From contig CAKOTU010000002.1 of NCBI GenBank assembly GCA_934120265.1, forward strand, positions 1 through 64,000: a stretch of 64,000 bases of DNA. Direction: 5' to 3'. The position numbers and the translations under genes are program-made. Below, piece after piece: positions 17,418 to 26,198 of this stretch. Source of the stretch: an uncultured Bacilli bacterium (lineage in GTDB: Bacteria; Bacillota_I; Bacilli_A; RF39; UBA660). Below the pieces are notes generated by a model. The model saw only the letters and a list, made by a program, of their open reading frames with translations, was not told the DNA's origin and did not search any database. Each line of letters begins with the position of its first letter. Position 1 is the first letter of the stretch.

Positions 17418-19334
17418 TTACTTTTCTTTTTCAACTAATCTATTTAAATCTTCAATGTTTTCGTCCGTTATACTTATAACATCATGTATATCTTCTCTTG
17501 GCTGTTCTTTTATTTCTTTTTTATTATTAAATATAACTTCTAGTTTTTCTTTTATTTGTTCCCTTGAAAATGGTTTTGCTATATAATCGATAAACCCTTC
17601 TTCTATATATCTTTCTTGTGCCCCTGCCATTGCATCTGCTGTTAAAGCAACTACAGGTATATTAAATCCATCTATTTCTTTTAATTTTTTTAATGTAGTT
17701 TCTCCGCTCATATTAGGCATCATTATATCCATTAATATTAAATCATATTTACTTCCACTAGATATCTTATCTATACAAACTTGCCCTTCTAGTGCTTCAT
17801 CAATGTCAAAGTTAAAATCTTGTAGTGCACGTTTAGCAACTTTTATATTTAATTCATTATCATCTACTATTAGTATTTTTTTATGATCAAATTTTACATC
17901 TTCTTTTACTTCAGTTGTATTATTTGATAAGCCTGACATTTGATTTATTTTCTGTGGTATTTGTATTACAAACAATGAACCTTTTCCAAATTGACTTTCA
18001 ACATTAATACTTCCACCCATCATATCTACTAAAGCTTTGGTTATTGCTAGTCCTAACCCGGTTCCTTCTGTTGTTGTATTTCTTTCTATATCTAGTCTTT
18101 CAAATTTTGTAAATAATTTATTAATATTTTCTGATTTTATTCCTCTTCCTGTATCTCTACAGCTGATTATTATTTTTGATATATGTTTATTAGTATCATT
18201 TACACACCTTATTGATAAATTTATTTCACCTTCATTTGTATATTTAATGGCATTTGTAAGTAAGTTATTTACTATCTCTTTTACTTTACCTTTATCTCCA
18301 ACTAATTCGTATGGGATATCTTCTGCGATATTCAAATTAAATTTTATATTTTTTTCTCCAATACGTGTTGCAGTTACCTTACACATTTTTGTTATTTCTT
18401 CTTTAAAATTATATGGCTTTTCTATTAGTTCCATTTTATTAGACTCTATTTTATTTATATCTAATATATTACCTACTATTTCAAGTAGTGTATGACTCGC
18501 ATTTAAAATATCTTCTGAATCTTCTACAACTACTGGTGGTACCTGATCTTTATATGTTACTATATCTTCTGATAAACCTACTATAGCATTTAATGGTGTT
18601 CTTATTTCATGACTCATACTACTCAAGAAATCGCTTTTTGCTCTATTGGCTTTTTCTGCTTGATTTTTAGCAAATGTTACTTCTCTTAACATTCTTAAAT
18701 CTGGGTTTTCGATTGTATGGTACATTAATGATGTTATAAAAACTTCAAATGGAACAATTAGAAACACTTGTGGAATTAACATTTGAATAAACATTATTAT
18801 TGTCCCCAAAATTATGAATGTCCAAAGTGGAATAAATCTTTTATCCTTTTTTTTAATATTTTTAAATCCCATTATAATACATATTATAATTTGTATAAAT
18901 GATGCTCCATATAACGAATATAGTGCAATTCCTTCTACATATATTAAATTATCTTTATTGATATACTGTAATGGTAAAGCAAAGAGTAATATTGTGGATA
19001 AAATAAATATTAAAATTAACAAAATTTTAATAACCTTATGTTTCAATTTTGATATATTTAAAATATATAAGGTAAAAATAAAAATCCACAATAAAGTTCC
19101 AAATAAAAAGAATCTACCTATTATGTTAATTATATAGTTATTCATATTATAAAAAATACTATAAGCTGATAATAATCCAAATATTAATTCGAAAAATGAA
19201 CACGCGATTAAACACCCATAGATTTTTTGCTCTTTATTATGTGTCTTTGGTTTTATAAAAAAACAAAGAGCTATTAATATAGTATATATTAACCCTGAAT
19301 AATTTAAGTAAATTGTACCATTCATACCATACAC
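17418..19334 (-). CDS. Membrane hybrid histidine kinase with C-terminal receiver
   Basis: A 638-residue sensor. Seven hydrophobic segments (about 10-215) form an N-terminal 7TM-type sensor. A HisKA domain has His242 in [13 protein letters not shown], and the HATPase domain carries [10 protein letters not shown] and [14 protein letters not shown] receiver domain at about 490-605 has the phospho-acceptor Asp in [13 protein letters not shown]. No separate output domain or DNA-binding regulator is adjacent, so its partner is unknown. The gene on its upstream side encodes an acyl-adenylate enzyme on the same strand, separated by a terminator. Confidence 0.92.
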   Translation of the reverse strand: MYGMNGTIYLNYSGLIYTILIALCFFIKPKTHNKEQKIYGCLIACSFFELIFGLLSAYSIFYNMNNYIINIIGRFFLFGTLLWIFIFTLYILNISKLKHKVIKILLILIFILSTILLFALPLQYINKDNLIYVEGIALYSLYGASFIQIIICIIMGFKNIKKKDKRFIPLWTFIILGTIIMFIQMLIPQVFLIVPFEVFITSLMYHTIENPDLRMLREVTFAKNQAEKANRAKSDFLSSMSHEIRTPLNAIVGLSEDIVTYKDQVPPVVVEDSEDILNASHTLLEIVGNILDINKIESNKMELIEKPYNFKEEITKMCKVTATRIGEKNIKFNLNIAEDIPYELVGDKGKVKEIVNNLLTNAIKYTNEGEINLSIRCVNDTNKHISKIIISCRDTGRGIKSENINKLFTKFERLDIERNTTTEGTGLGLAITKALVDMMGGSINVESQFGKGSLFVIQIPQKINQMSGLSNNTTEVKEDVKFDHKKILIVDDNELNIKVAKRALQDFNFDIDEALEGQVCIDKISSGSKYDLILMDIMMPNMSGETTLKKLKEIDGFNIPVVALTADAMAGAQERYIEEGFIDYIAKPFSREQIKEKLEVIFNNKKEIKEQPREDIHDVISITDENIEDLNRLVEKEK

Positions 19335-19370
19335 ACCTCTTATTGTAAGTATAACATAATTGGTCCAAAA

Positions 19371-19393
19371 AAAATATCCTTACCGGATATTTT
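19371..19393 (-). terminator. Terminator of the AMP-binding enzyme gene
   Basis: AAAATATCC and GGATATTTT pair around five bases and are followed by a T run on the minus strand. Confidence 0.85.
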
Positions 19394-19426
19394 AACACAT
19401 AGTTGACGTAATAATTAGTAAAATAC

Positions 19427-21223
19427 TTATTTTATTTTTAATACTTTCTCGGTTTCTTTTTTGATTTCAATATTTTTTACGCCTATATTATCTTCCTCTA
19501 CGATAACATCATATTTTTCACCGTCTAGATCATCATTCTTTAATTTATGATAATCTTCTTTCCCCATTGTATTTTTAGGAATATCATCAACAAAATTCCA
19601 ACAACGTGGTATATCTCTAAAATTAGCTTTATAATTACTTTTCTTTATATTATTAATAAAAGAATCATTTATTATTTGGCTTATAAATTCTTCTTTATTA
19701 TCAACTTCCGTCGACAATTGAATATAAACTTTAGGTACATATCCATTTTTTTCTTTATCAAAAATTGGAACTATTACACAGTTTTTGATTTCTTCATATG
19801 ACTTCAAAAGATTCTCTATATGCATTGGATACACATTATATGCATCATACCTTGGAAACATTCTATCGATTCTTTCAATATAGGTAGTAATACCATTTTT
19901 TAATATTTTAAGAACATCTTTAGTAGCTATGAAATCTTTACCATCTATACTCTCTATATTTACAACCTTTTTGCCATCTAAAACCCCACTAGTCATCGTT
20001 TCTGTATGTATTAGGGCTTCACCTTCTAAGTCTTCGTTACCTATTTTTTTGATTTCTCCTGTTTTAACGTTTCTTATTCTAATATCAGTTAAAGGAAGGG
20101 GAACTCCAACACTACCAATCTCATTATAATTATCTATTGTAGTTATACAGCACCCACCAAGTTCTGATAATCCATAACCTTTTGTTAATAAAACTTTAGC
20201 ATTATGTTTTTTAAGAAAGTTATTAATTAGTATTTCATCTTCTTCACTTGTAGGAGTCCCACCACTAGATGCATATACTAAAAACGATAAATCTATATTT
20301 TGAAATTTAGGATTTTTTATTAAGTTTAACCAACATGGTGTATTTGCTAAAATAATATTTGGCTTATATTTTTCTAACAACTCTCCAAATATGTCAGGGC
20401 TAAAAAGTGGAATTTGTTGTAATTCTAATCCTTCACATAATCCCAAATGTGCAGTATTGACTGCTCCATATCCAGCAAAGTAAGGAATGAAATGCATCAT
20501 TTTCATACCTGGTTGGTAATTAAAATCTGCCATTTCATATTGTGTTACTAAAGCATTTCTATTGTAGTCGGTTAGAGGTATAGGTTTTCCTATTCCTGTT
20601 GTTGTACCAGAAGTATGTGTTATCAATGACACATCCTTATCTGAGGAACTATCATAACAAATCGATTCATATTTACTATTTTTAATAGCATCTTCTATTC
20701 TAATAACTTCTCTAGAAAATTTATTTAAATGATTTTTTAATTTGCCATATAATCTAACGTTAGCAGGCAAGAATGAATTCATGAAATAATCACTGTATAA
20801 TACAATGTTTTTAATTCCATATTCTTTTTTTAACTCTTCAGCTTTTTTACTAATATTTTGTTCATATAATAAATCTAATGAAATTATATCTGTTATTTTT
20901 TCATTTTTAATATAATCTTTTATTTTATCAAAGCAAGTAGTTGGATCAATAAAATCACATACCGCACCCGTCATATCAAGTGCATAATCTATATTGCAAG
21001 TATTAGCAACATTAGGCATTAGTACTAAAACACGAGAATTATTCTTACGAGTAATATTTAAAGCAGAAAAAGCTTTTGCTGTATTATCCCAATTATCAAA
21101 CATCTCTCCATAAGTTATCATTTTGGAATCTTCGCTTAATGCTATATTGTCAAATCTCGAGCTGTTTTTATTTTTTATTAACTTCCAACTTTTTAAGGTT
21201 GGTATACTATTTATATAGTTCAT
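19427..21223 (-). CDS. ANL-superfamily acyl/aryl-adenylate enzyme
   Basis: A 598-residue AMP-forming synthetase that activates a carboxylic acid as adenylate. Motifs: the phosphate loop LITHTSGTTTGIGKP (about 200-214), the A5-like KGYGLSELGG, and the late catalytic lysine in IPKNTMGKEDYHK. The substrate cannot be read from sequence; an acyl-CoA or acyl-ACP ligase is most likely, since no peptidyl-carrier gene is near. The C-terminal 30 residues are unusually charged. The start is supported by AAGGGGGATTTTT. It is followed downstream by the hybrid kinase gene on the same strand. Confidence 0.88.
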   Translation of the reverse strand: MNYINSIPTLKSWKLIKNKNSSRFDNIALSEDSKMITYGEMFDNWDNTAKAFSALNITRKNNSRVLVLMPNVANTCNIDYALDMTGAVCDFIDPTTCFDKIKDYIKNEKITDIISLDLLYEQNISKKAEELKKEYGIKNIVLYSDYFMNSFLPANVRLYGKLKNHLNKFSREVIRIEDAIKNSKYESICYDSSSDKDVSLITHTSGTTTGIGKPIPLTDYNRNALVTQYEMADFNYQPGMKMMHFIPYFAGYGAVNTAHLGLCEGLELQQIPLFSPDIFGELLEKYKPNIILANTPCWLNLIKNPKFQNIDLSFLVYASSGGTPTSEEDEILINNFLKKHNAKVLLTKGYGLSELGGCCITTIDNYNEIGSVGVPLPLTDIRIRNVKTGEIKKIGNEDLEGEALIHTETMTSGVLDGKKVVNIESIDGKDFIATKDVLKILKNGITTYIERIDRMFPRYDAYNVYPMHIENLLKSYEEIKNCVIVPIFDKEKNGYVPKVYIQLSTEVDNKEEFISQIINDSFINNIKKSNYKANFRDIPRCWNFVDDIPKNTMGKEDYHKLKNDDLDGEKYDVIVEEDNIGVKNIEIKKETEKVLKIK

Positions 21224-21308
21224 TAAAAATCCCCCTTAATTAGCCATTATTCTAACACGTTTTACATTTTTTAGCAAATTATTGTGATTGAATGTTTCAA
21301 TAATAAAA

Positions 21309-21338
21309 AGGTATCATTTTTTTGGTAAAATGATACCT
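21309..21338 (-). terminator. Strong terminator in the gap upstream of the AMP-binding gene
   Basis: AGGTATCATTTT and AAAATGATACCT form a perfect 12-base stem with a T run only on the minus strand. The nearest minus-strand gene end is 430 bases away (21771), so either that message is long or something else is transcribed here. Confidence 0.75.
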
Positions 21339-21770
21339 CTGGTTATATACTTTATCAAATAGTTCAAAATTTTATTAAGAAAATTAGGCAACTATACATA
21401 TACAGGATTCTCTTTATTAATATCAAAATTACCACTTTATAAAAAACAATATACGGTACAAAACTGTCTAATTCCTAAATTGTCATTTACATATAAAACT
21501 ATTTATAATTATACAGATGGATTTTACAATCTAATTAGAATGCATTCCTCTATAGGGTGATGAGTTTGAAAAAATTTACAGCTAAAGCTGATACTATCTA
21601 TAAAAGTGGCCTAAATAGTTGACAAAGCCCCACAGAACACTAATTCAATTGAAACTTATTCTATCATTTTTTACCAATTATATCAGCATGTCATAATCGA
21701 AAATAATAGAAAATAATTGACCTAAACTTATTCAATTATTACATAATATAATTAAATTTTTTAAAAAATA
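21339..21770. other. Gap with transposase scar only
   Basis: Apart from the IS3 OrfB remnant at 21483-21585, I see no open gene, tRNA or clear repeat. Flanking sequence is very AT-rich. A sequence near 21600-21640 (AGTGGCCTAAATAGTTGACA) resembles the end of IS3-family elements, but a matching left end was not found. Confidence 0.4.
21483..21585 (+). pseudogene. Remnant of IS3-family transposase OrfB (C-terminus)
   Basis: Reading + strand, one frame gives YNYTDGFYNLIRMHSSIG and then a stop. Shifted by one base, it continues DEFEKIYS and a stop. This matches the end of IS3-type OrfB, where a FYN-x-x-R-x-HSS-x-G segment is followed by SPxEFE. The frameshift and lack of the rest of the enzyme show it is a decayed scar. 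Confidence 0.6.
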
Positions 21771-22309
21771 TTAACTATTCGCTGGCTGTTTTTTTATATC
21801 ATATCTTGCAATCGACACTATGTTCGAAATCAAAATTGCTAAACATGTAGCTAAATTAGCCCAAGCATAAAAGACAATATAATATGGTATCCATAAAACA
21901 AGACTACTTAAATTAATAATTCTAATTCTTTTTTCTTCTTCTTGAATAATTGTTATAGTATGTAGTATTGCACTAACTAATGGTATAATGTCAATCCAAT
22001 TCTTAAATGTAATTGCCGAAGCAACAATTGAAAGAACGATATAAAAAGTAACTAATAAAGATGTGTTTTTTTGTGTTTAATCTCTAAAATATAATTAACT
22101 AATGTTTCTAATCCAAATACAAATTGAATTAAGGCGCCTGTATAAGCATTTAATAAAATCAAGCCTAATGCACCTATCACATTTCCAATAATTAGAAAAA
22201 ACAAAATGCTTTTTCTTTTTTTACATTGCATACTAACAATATTTAATATGCAAGCAACAATGGCAAGAATCTGTGCTAAAATATAAACAAAATTCATAAT
22301 ATTTATCAC
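21771..22309 (-). pseudogene. YgjV-family membrane protein gene with a frameshift
   Basis: The first 75 codons or so encode a membrane protein (start MINIMNFVYILAQILAIVAC) resembling the N-terminus of YgjV-type inner membrane proteins. The frame stops at about 22052, soon after a run of seven A bases in EIKHKK. Adding one A restores a frame running to 21771 (SLLVTFYIVLSIVASAI, later LVLWIPYYIVFYAWANLA), giving about 179 residues, the family size. It is therefore a one-base deletion in a homopolymer, a sequencing error, or transcriptional slippage. It begins one base after the Nudix stop, as the last gene of that operon. Confidence 0.75.
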
Positions 22310-22310
22310 C

Positions 22311-22757
22311 TTAGTCTTCTAATCTAAATCCTAATTTTTCTATTTCTAAATTTGCTATATCTGAAAGCTGACTCTTTTTTAAATCATTAATACAATAATA
22401 TTTTGCCCCTAATGAATCATCATTAACTTCATCAATAATGTTATTTTCCTTAATATCATTTTCATATGACTTAATTATGTAAAATGCACCCAAATGATGA
22501 CCTTTTTCTAATTCACCTTTATGTACCCATTCAAACGTAATTGAATTTACATCAAATAATTCATATTCTTTTACATCAATGCCTACTTCTTCTTTTAATT
22601 CTCTAACAAGAGTTTGTTCTGGCGTTTCCCCCCACTCGATTGTTCCTCCTGGTAAATCATACTTTCCATTGTATGGTCCACCTACTTTTTTTATTAAAAC
22701 TATATTATCATCATTTAATATTAATCCATACGAACCGATATGTTTAAATTGTTTCAC
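22311..22757 (-). CDS. Nudix hydrolase
   Basis: A 148-residue Nudix-fold pyrophosphatase. The full box is present as GGTIEWGETPEQTLVRELKEEVGI (given here in pieces: GGTIEWGE, then RELKEEVGI), with the REUxEE metal-binding glutamates. It hydrolyses nucleoside diphosphate-linked compounds; the substrate is unknown. Its ATG overlaps the stop of the preceding small gene (ATGA), and the YgjV gene follows by one base, so three genes form a tight unit. Confidence 0.92.
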   Translation of the reverse strand: MKQFKHIGSYGLILNDDNIVLIKKVGGPYNGKYDLPGGTIEWGETPEQTLVRELKEEVGIDVKEYELFDVNSITFEWVHKGELEKGHHLGAFYIIKSYENDIKENNIIDEVNDDSLGAKYYCINDLKKSQLSDIANLEIEKLGFRLED

Positions 22758-22984
22758 TTTTTATCCTCCTCTATATAATTATGCAAATTATAACTTTGTT
22801 TTAAAACATAACTATTTCCATTTTTATCATTTTTATGATTTGATTCCCAATTAAATTCTTCTAAATAAGCATCATAATCAAATTTAAATAGTTCTTTTAA
22901 GTGATTTAATTTCAAGTTTGAATCTTCAATAACTTCGTTATACTTTTCTAAAGTATATTCTAAATTTTTTATTTCTTCTTCCAT
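22754..22984 (-). CDS. Small acidic coiled-coil protein
   Basis: A 76-residue protein. The start at 22982-22984 is chosen for its GGGAGG site with five-base spacing. Residues 1-45 look like a coiled coil (MEEEIKNLEYTLEKYNEVIED, continuing SNLKLNHLKELF); the rest is polar and Asn-rich. No signal peptide or known family. It leads the operon with the Nudix and YgjV genes, behind a TATAAT-containing promoter region at about 23030. Confidence 0.65.
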   Translation of the reverse strand: MEEEIKNLEYTLEKYNEVIEDSNLKLNHLKELFKFDYDAYLEEFNWESNHKNDKNGNSYVLKQSYNLHNYIEEDKK

Positions 22985-23093
22985 ATAAACCTCCCTCTCG
23001 TACACCAGATAGGTAGTAGCCTACGGCGTATTATAATTATGATACTCGACATTTTACACTACTAATTTTATCTTGTCAATCCAATTTTATAAA

Positions 23094-23123
23094 AAAGAGT
23101 TAAATTAATTAAAATTTAACTCT
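23094..23123 (-). terminator. Terminator of the GNAT gene
   Basis: AAGAGTTAAATT and AATTTAACTCTT form a perfect 12-base stem; T run on the minus strand. Confidence 0.85.
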
Positions 23124-23638
23124 TAATCTAATTTAATAACATAACTAGAACTAGTTCCATTTTTAGTCTTATAATTTTTTATATCAATAATACCATTATG
23201 TTTTAGTATTATTTTTTTAGACGCTATATTATTATCATCACAATTTATTCTTATTTTTTCGAAGCCTAATTTTTTTGCTTCTTTTAGTGCTAAAGTTAGA
23301 ATAATATTTCCATATCCTTTACCTCTTTCACTAGTTCTAATTTTATAATATATTTGACTTCCGCTATTTACCCAAAATTCACTTTTAGTAGTTCTTATTC
23401 CTGCTTCTCCAATTGGTTTATTATCGTCATATAAAATATATCTATTAGTTGTTGTATTAAGTTCTTCATTAATTAAATTTTCTTCTTTAATTAATTCATT
23501 ACATATTCTCTCAAATTCTTTATAATCTACACCATTTAATATGTTATGAGAACCAGGTTCTCTTTTTGGAATATCTTGGTACATATCATATAGTTCTGGT
23601 GTTACACATCTATCTAATTTTTCTAATCTGATTTTCAT
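23123..23638 (-). CDS. GNAT-family N-acetyltransferase
   Basis: A 171-residue acetyl-CoA-dependent acetyltransferase. The acetyl-CoA loop is in RTSERGKGYGNIILTLAL (Q/R-x-x-G-x-G/A type), followed by KKLGFEKIRINCDDNNIASKKI and a C-terminal GTSSSYVI strand. An alternative ATG four codons upstream has no ribosome site, while GGTGATAAAA precedes the chosen one. The substrate is unknown. It is a single-gene unit in the variable region. Confidence 0.88.
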   Translation of the reverse strand: MKIRLEKLDRCVTPELYDMYQDIPKREPGSHNILNGVDYKEFERICNELIKEENLINEELNTTTNRYILYDDNKPIGEAGIRTTKSEFWVNSGSQIYYKIRTSERGKGYGNIILTLALKEAKKLGFEKIRINCDDNNIASKKIILKHNGIIDIKNYKTKNGTSSSYVIKLD

Positions 23639-23663
23639 TTTTATCACCACATAATAATTATAA

Positions 23664-23686
23664 CAAAAAAGATGCTAATAAGCACC
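23664..23686 (-). terminator. Terminator of the small lipoprotein gene
   Basis: GATGCT (23671) and AGCACC (23681) pair with one G-U, then a T run on the minus strand. A closely similar hairpin occurs at 26170-26190 with the loop inverted. Confidence 0.75.
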
Positions 23687-23725
23687 CTATGAAAATTTCA
23701 TTAGCCACATTATTTATTTTTCAAA

Positions 23726-24103
23726 TTACCAATTATTACAATTAGCTATAACTACTTCATGCTTATAATTAACATCTATTTTTTTATCTTGAACCATAGT
23801 TTTATTATCTAATTCACATATTTTTTCATAATTACCTTGTAAATTGTCACAATCTTTTAAAGCTATTTCAGTTCTCGTTGTTTCTAAATAATCATTTAAT
23901 GATACACATACAGTTGAATCAGAATTTTCACAGTATGTTGTATAGAATTTATCTAAAACATTACCAAGTTCACTATACTTTTCTTCATCTGTATAAGAAT
24001 GTACATCTAATTCATCCAGTTTATCACATAATTCCTTTTCCTTATTATTAGAACATCCTGATATTAAAATAATTGCTAAACAAAAAAATATAATTTTTTT
24101 CAT
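23726..24103 (-). CDS. Small lipoprotein
   Basis: A 125-residue protein with a short signal and lipobox IILISGC (Cys17). The mature part is acidic and carries seven further cysteines (for example ELCDKLDEL, YTTYCEN, VCVSLN, IANCNN). No family recognised. It follows the 362-residue membrane gene by eight bases and is in the same operon. Confidence 0.8.
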   Translation of the reverse strand: MKKIIFFCLAIILISGCSNNKEKELCDKLDELDVHSYTDEEKYSELGNVLDKFYTTYCENSDSTVCVSLNDYLETTRTEIALKDCDNLQGNYEKICELDNKTMVQDKKIDVNYKHEVVIANCNNW

Positions 24104-24111
24104 ACTTCCTC

Positions 24112-25200
24112 CTATTTTTCTATTTTTAATTTAAGTATAAATAAAATAATAAATATACATATTATACCAAATAATATAGTTGGTATTGCCTCAGAATAAA
24201 TTACTAAATATACTATAAGTGAAATTGAATATACTACTAAAGTAATCTTATTAATTTTTATCCTTTTCAGCAAAAAATTTTTTTCTTCCACACTATCTTT
24301 ACGCAAATACTTTAAGGCTCTTTTTTGACAATATAATGTGCTTATAAGGTATGCCATACCAAATACAAATACAAGTCCAATTTCATTTTTATCTATTAAA
24401 CAAAACACTGATGTTAAAATCATAATTACATGAAAGTGTAGTTGGTTCGACTTACTACTACTACGTAATACAAATGTTACAAAGCCACTATATTCTCCAT
24501 TTTCTTGAGTAATAAGTTCTTTCTTTTTCTGCTCTTTTACTTTTAATTTATTTAATAAATCTTGCCAATTATCGTAATATTTATATATTGTTAATGATTG
24601 TTTTTTACAAGAAGTGTTATTTATCAAATTAATATAATCACATATTATTTCTATACGATCCTTTTTTTCTACTACTTTGTAAACATTTACTATATTTAAG
24701 CATTCGTATAAATCATTTAATAGCACATTTTTATCTTGAATTTTTTGATTTATTTCTTTATTTTCTTTACTAACACTCATTTGTAATACTAAAACCTTAA
24801 CAAGTTCATCTAATAAATTGCCTTTTAACAAATCATATCTAAAGTAAGATGAATTTCTTTCAAATTTAAATGTAAGAATTTCATCATTATTAGTAGTTGC
24901 ATAAGCTCTATCTGAAAATATTATTTTTTCAGTAAGAAAGCCTCCTAATGTAAAAAGATTATACATAAGGCAAAAGAAAGAAAAAATTGCTAATACCATT
25001 AAAAGAATCCATAAAACTGCCCATTGTTTAGCCAAATTTTCATTTGTTACAATATATATGAAACTAAATACAGAAATCAAAATAATCAATAGACTAGCTA
25101 TAGTCCATATAATTCTCTTTTTTCTTTCTTTTTTTATCACTTGGTTATGTAAAGTTTTATTATATAAATAAACATTTTTAATATTTGCTATATTATCCAT
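24112..25200 (-). CDS. Multi-pass membrane protein, unknown function
   Basis: A 362-residue protein with about two N-terminal helices (about 30-50 and 65-90), a cytosolic central domain (about 95-245) with mixed alpha/beta character, and about five C-terminal helices (from 255). No catalytic motif seen. It lies between a small two-helix membrane protein and a lipoprotein on the same strand, opposite a tandem-HTH regulator, which suggests a regulated membrane cassette. Function not recognised. Confidence 0.75.
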   Translation of the reverse strand: MDNIANIKNVYLYNKTLHNQVIKKERKKRIIWTIASLLIILISVFSFIYIVTNENLAKQWAVLWILLMVLAIFSFFCLMYNLFTLGGFLTEKIIFSDRAYATTNNDEILTFKFERNSSYFRYDLLKGNLLDELVKVLVLQMSVSKENKEINQKIQDKNVLLNDLYECLNIVNVYKVVEKKDRIEIICDYINLINNTSCKKQSLTIYKYYDNWQDLLNKLKVKEQKKKELITQENGEYSGFVTFVLRSSSKSNQLHFHVIMILTSVFCLIDKNEIGLVFVFGMAYLISTLYCQKRALKYLRKDSVEEKNFLLKRIKINKITLVVYSISLIVYLVIYSEAIPTILFGIICIFIILFILKLKIEK

Positions 25201-25219
25201 TTTACTATACCACCAAGTA

Positions 25220-25465
25220 TTATTTGTTTTTAATTCCTAACACAATAGCTACAATAATACTTGGGATAAATGTAAAGCCACCAATAACATATATCATAGT
25301 TGCTATAGATGAAATTATTGTGCTCTCAATACCTAACAGTCTTAAAGCCACATTTATTACTGGAGCTAAAACCGCTACTAAAAAGACATAAATTGGAATT
25401 AACCAATATTTTTTCTTTTTAACTGACTGATTTTTTGTTTGATTTTGATCTACATTATTATTCAT
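25220..25465 (-). CDS. Small two-helix membrane protein
   Basis: 81 residues: a polar Asn/Gln-rich start, then two long hydrophobic segments (YWLIPIYVFLVAVLAPVI, then MIYVIGGFTFIPSIIVAIVL). It leads the cassette with the 362-residue protein and is divergent from the HTH gene at 25658. The start is preceded by GGAGGTAATATA. Confidence 0.75.
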   Translation of the reverse strand: MNNNVDQNQTKNQSVKKKKYWLIPIYVFLVAVLAPVINVALRLLGIESTIISSIATMIYVIGGFTFIPSIIVAIVLGIKNK

Positions 25466-25589
25466 TATATTACCTCCATTTAAAATAACGTACTTAAACC
25501 ATTTTGATACCTCCTGATATCATGTCTAAACTACTTTGTATTAATAAGGCTTCACCTACCTTCTATCATCATTATATCATATTTTGCTC

Positions 25590-25621
25590 AAATATACCGA
25601 AGAAAATTAAATATAGCCGAA
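25590..25621. promoter_or_regulatory. Direct repeat operator candidate between the cassette and its regulator
   Basis: AAATATACCGAA (25590-25601) and AAATATAGCCGAA (25609-25621) are direct copies about two helical turns apart in the divergent gap. They are a natural binding site candidate for the tandem-HTH protein. Confidence 0.45.
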
Positions 25622-25657
25622 TTTAATAGGATAATTTTTCTATAAGATGGTGATTTT

Positions 25658-26101
25658 ATGACAAATTTAGAAAAATTAAGAGATGAAAAAGATCTATTAA
25701 AAAAAGACGTTGCCAAACTTGTTGGAGTAGTAGAATCAGTATATTCTGAATGGGAAAATGAAAAGTTATCTATATCAACTAAAAGATTATATCAACTTGC
25801 TAACTTGTTTGAAGTTAGTATTGATTATATGGTAGGAATTTCAGCAGAAAGAATATATATTAAAAATGACAATGAAATTGATATTAAATTAGTTTCATCA
25901 CGCTTAAAAGAAATTAGAAAATCATTAAATATGACTATGCGCGATTTAGCATCAAAATTCAATACTACATCTTCAGCAATAAGTAATTATGAAAATGGTA
26001 AATATTTAATTTTAAGCCCTTTCTTAATAGAATTGTGTAAATTCAGTAACTATTCTATTGATTGGGTTTTAGGCAGATCAGATAACAAATTTATAAAATA
26101 A
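25658..26101 (+). CDS. Tandem-HTH (XRE) transcription regulator
   Basis: A 147-residue protein with two XRE helix-turn-helix units: residues about 1-60 (LRDEKDLLKKDVAKLVGVVE) and about 78-140 (RLKEIRKSLNMTMRDLASKF, then TSSAISNYENGK). The first unit is less typical. It has no ligand domain. It is divergent from the membrane cassette at 23726-25465, with a direct repeat between, and likely represses it and itself. A bidirectional terminator follows. Confidence 0.88.
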   Translation: MTNLEKLRDEKDLLKKDVAKLVGVVESVYSEWENEKLSISTKRLYQLANLFEVSIDYMVGISAERIYIKNDNEIDIKLVSSRLKEIRKSLNMTMRDLASKFNTTSSAISNYENGKYLILSPFLIELCKFSNYSIDWVLGRSDNKFIK

Positions 26102-26138
26102 AAAAGATAGAATGAAATAATTTTATTCTATCTTTTTT
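26100..26138. terminator. Bidirectional terminator
   Basis: AAAAAAGATAGAAT and ATTCTATCTTTTTT form a 14-base stem right after the regulator's stop codon; T runs occur on both strands. Confidence 0.9.
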
Positions 26139-26198
26139 GCGTTCTAAATTTCAATTTGTCCTGTTTACAAAAAAGATGCTTATTAGCACCTTATTTAA

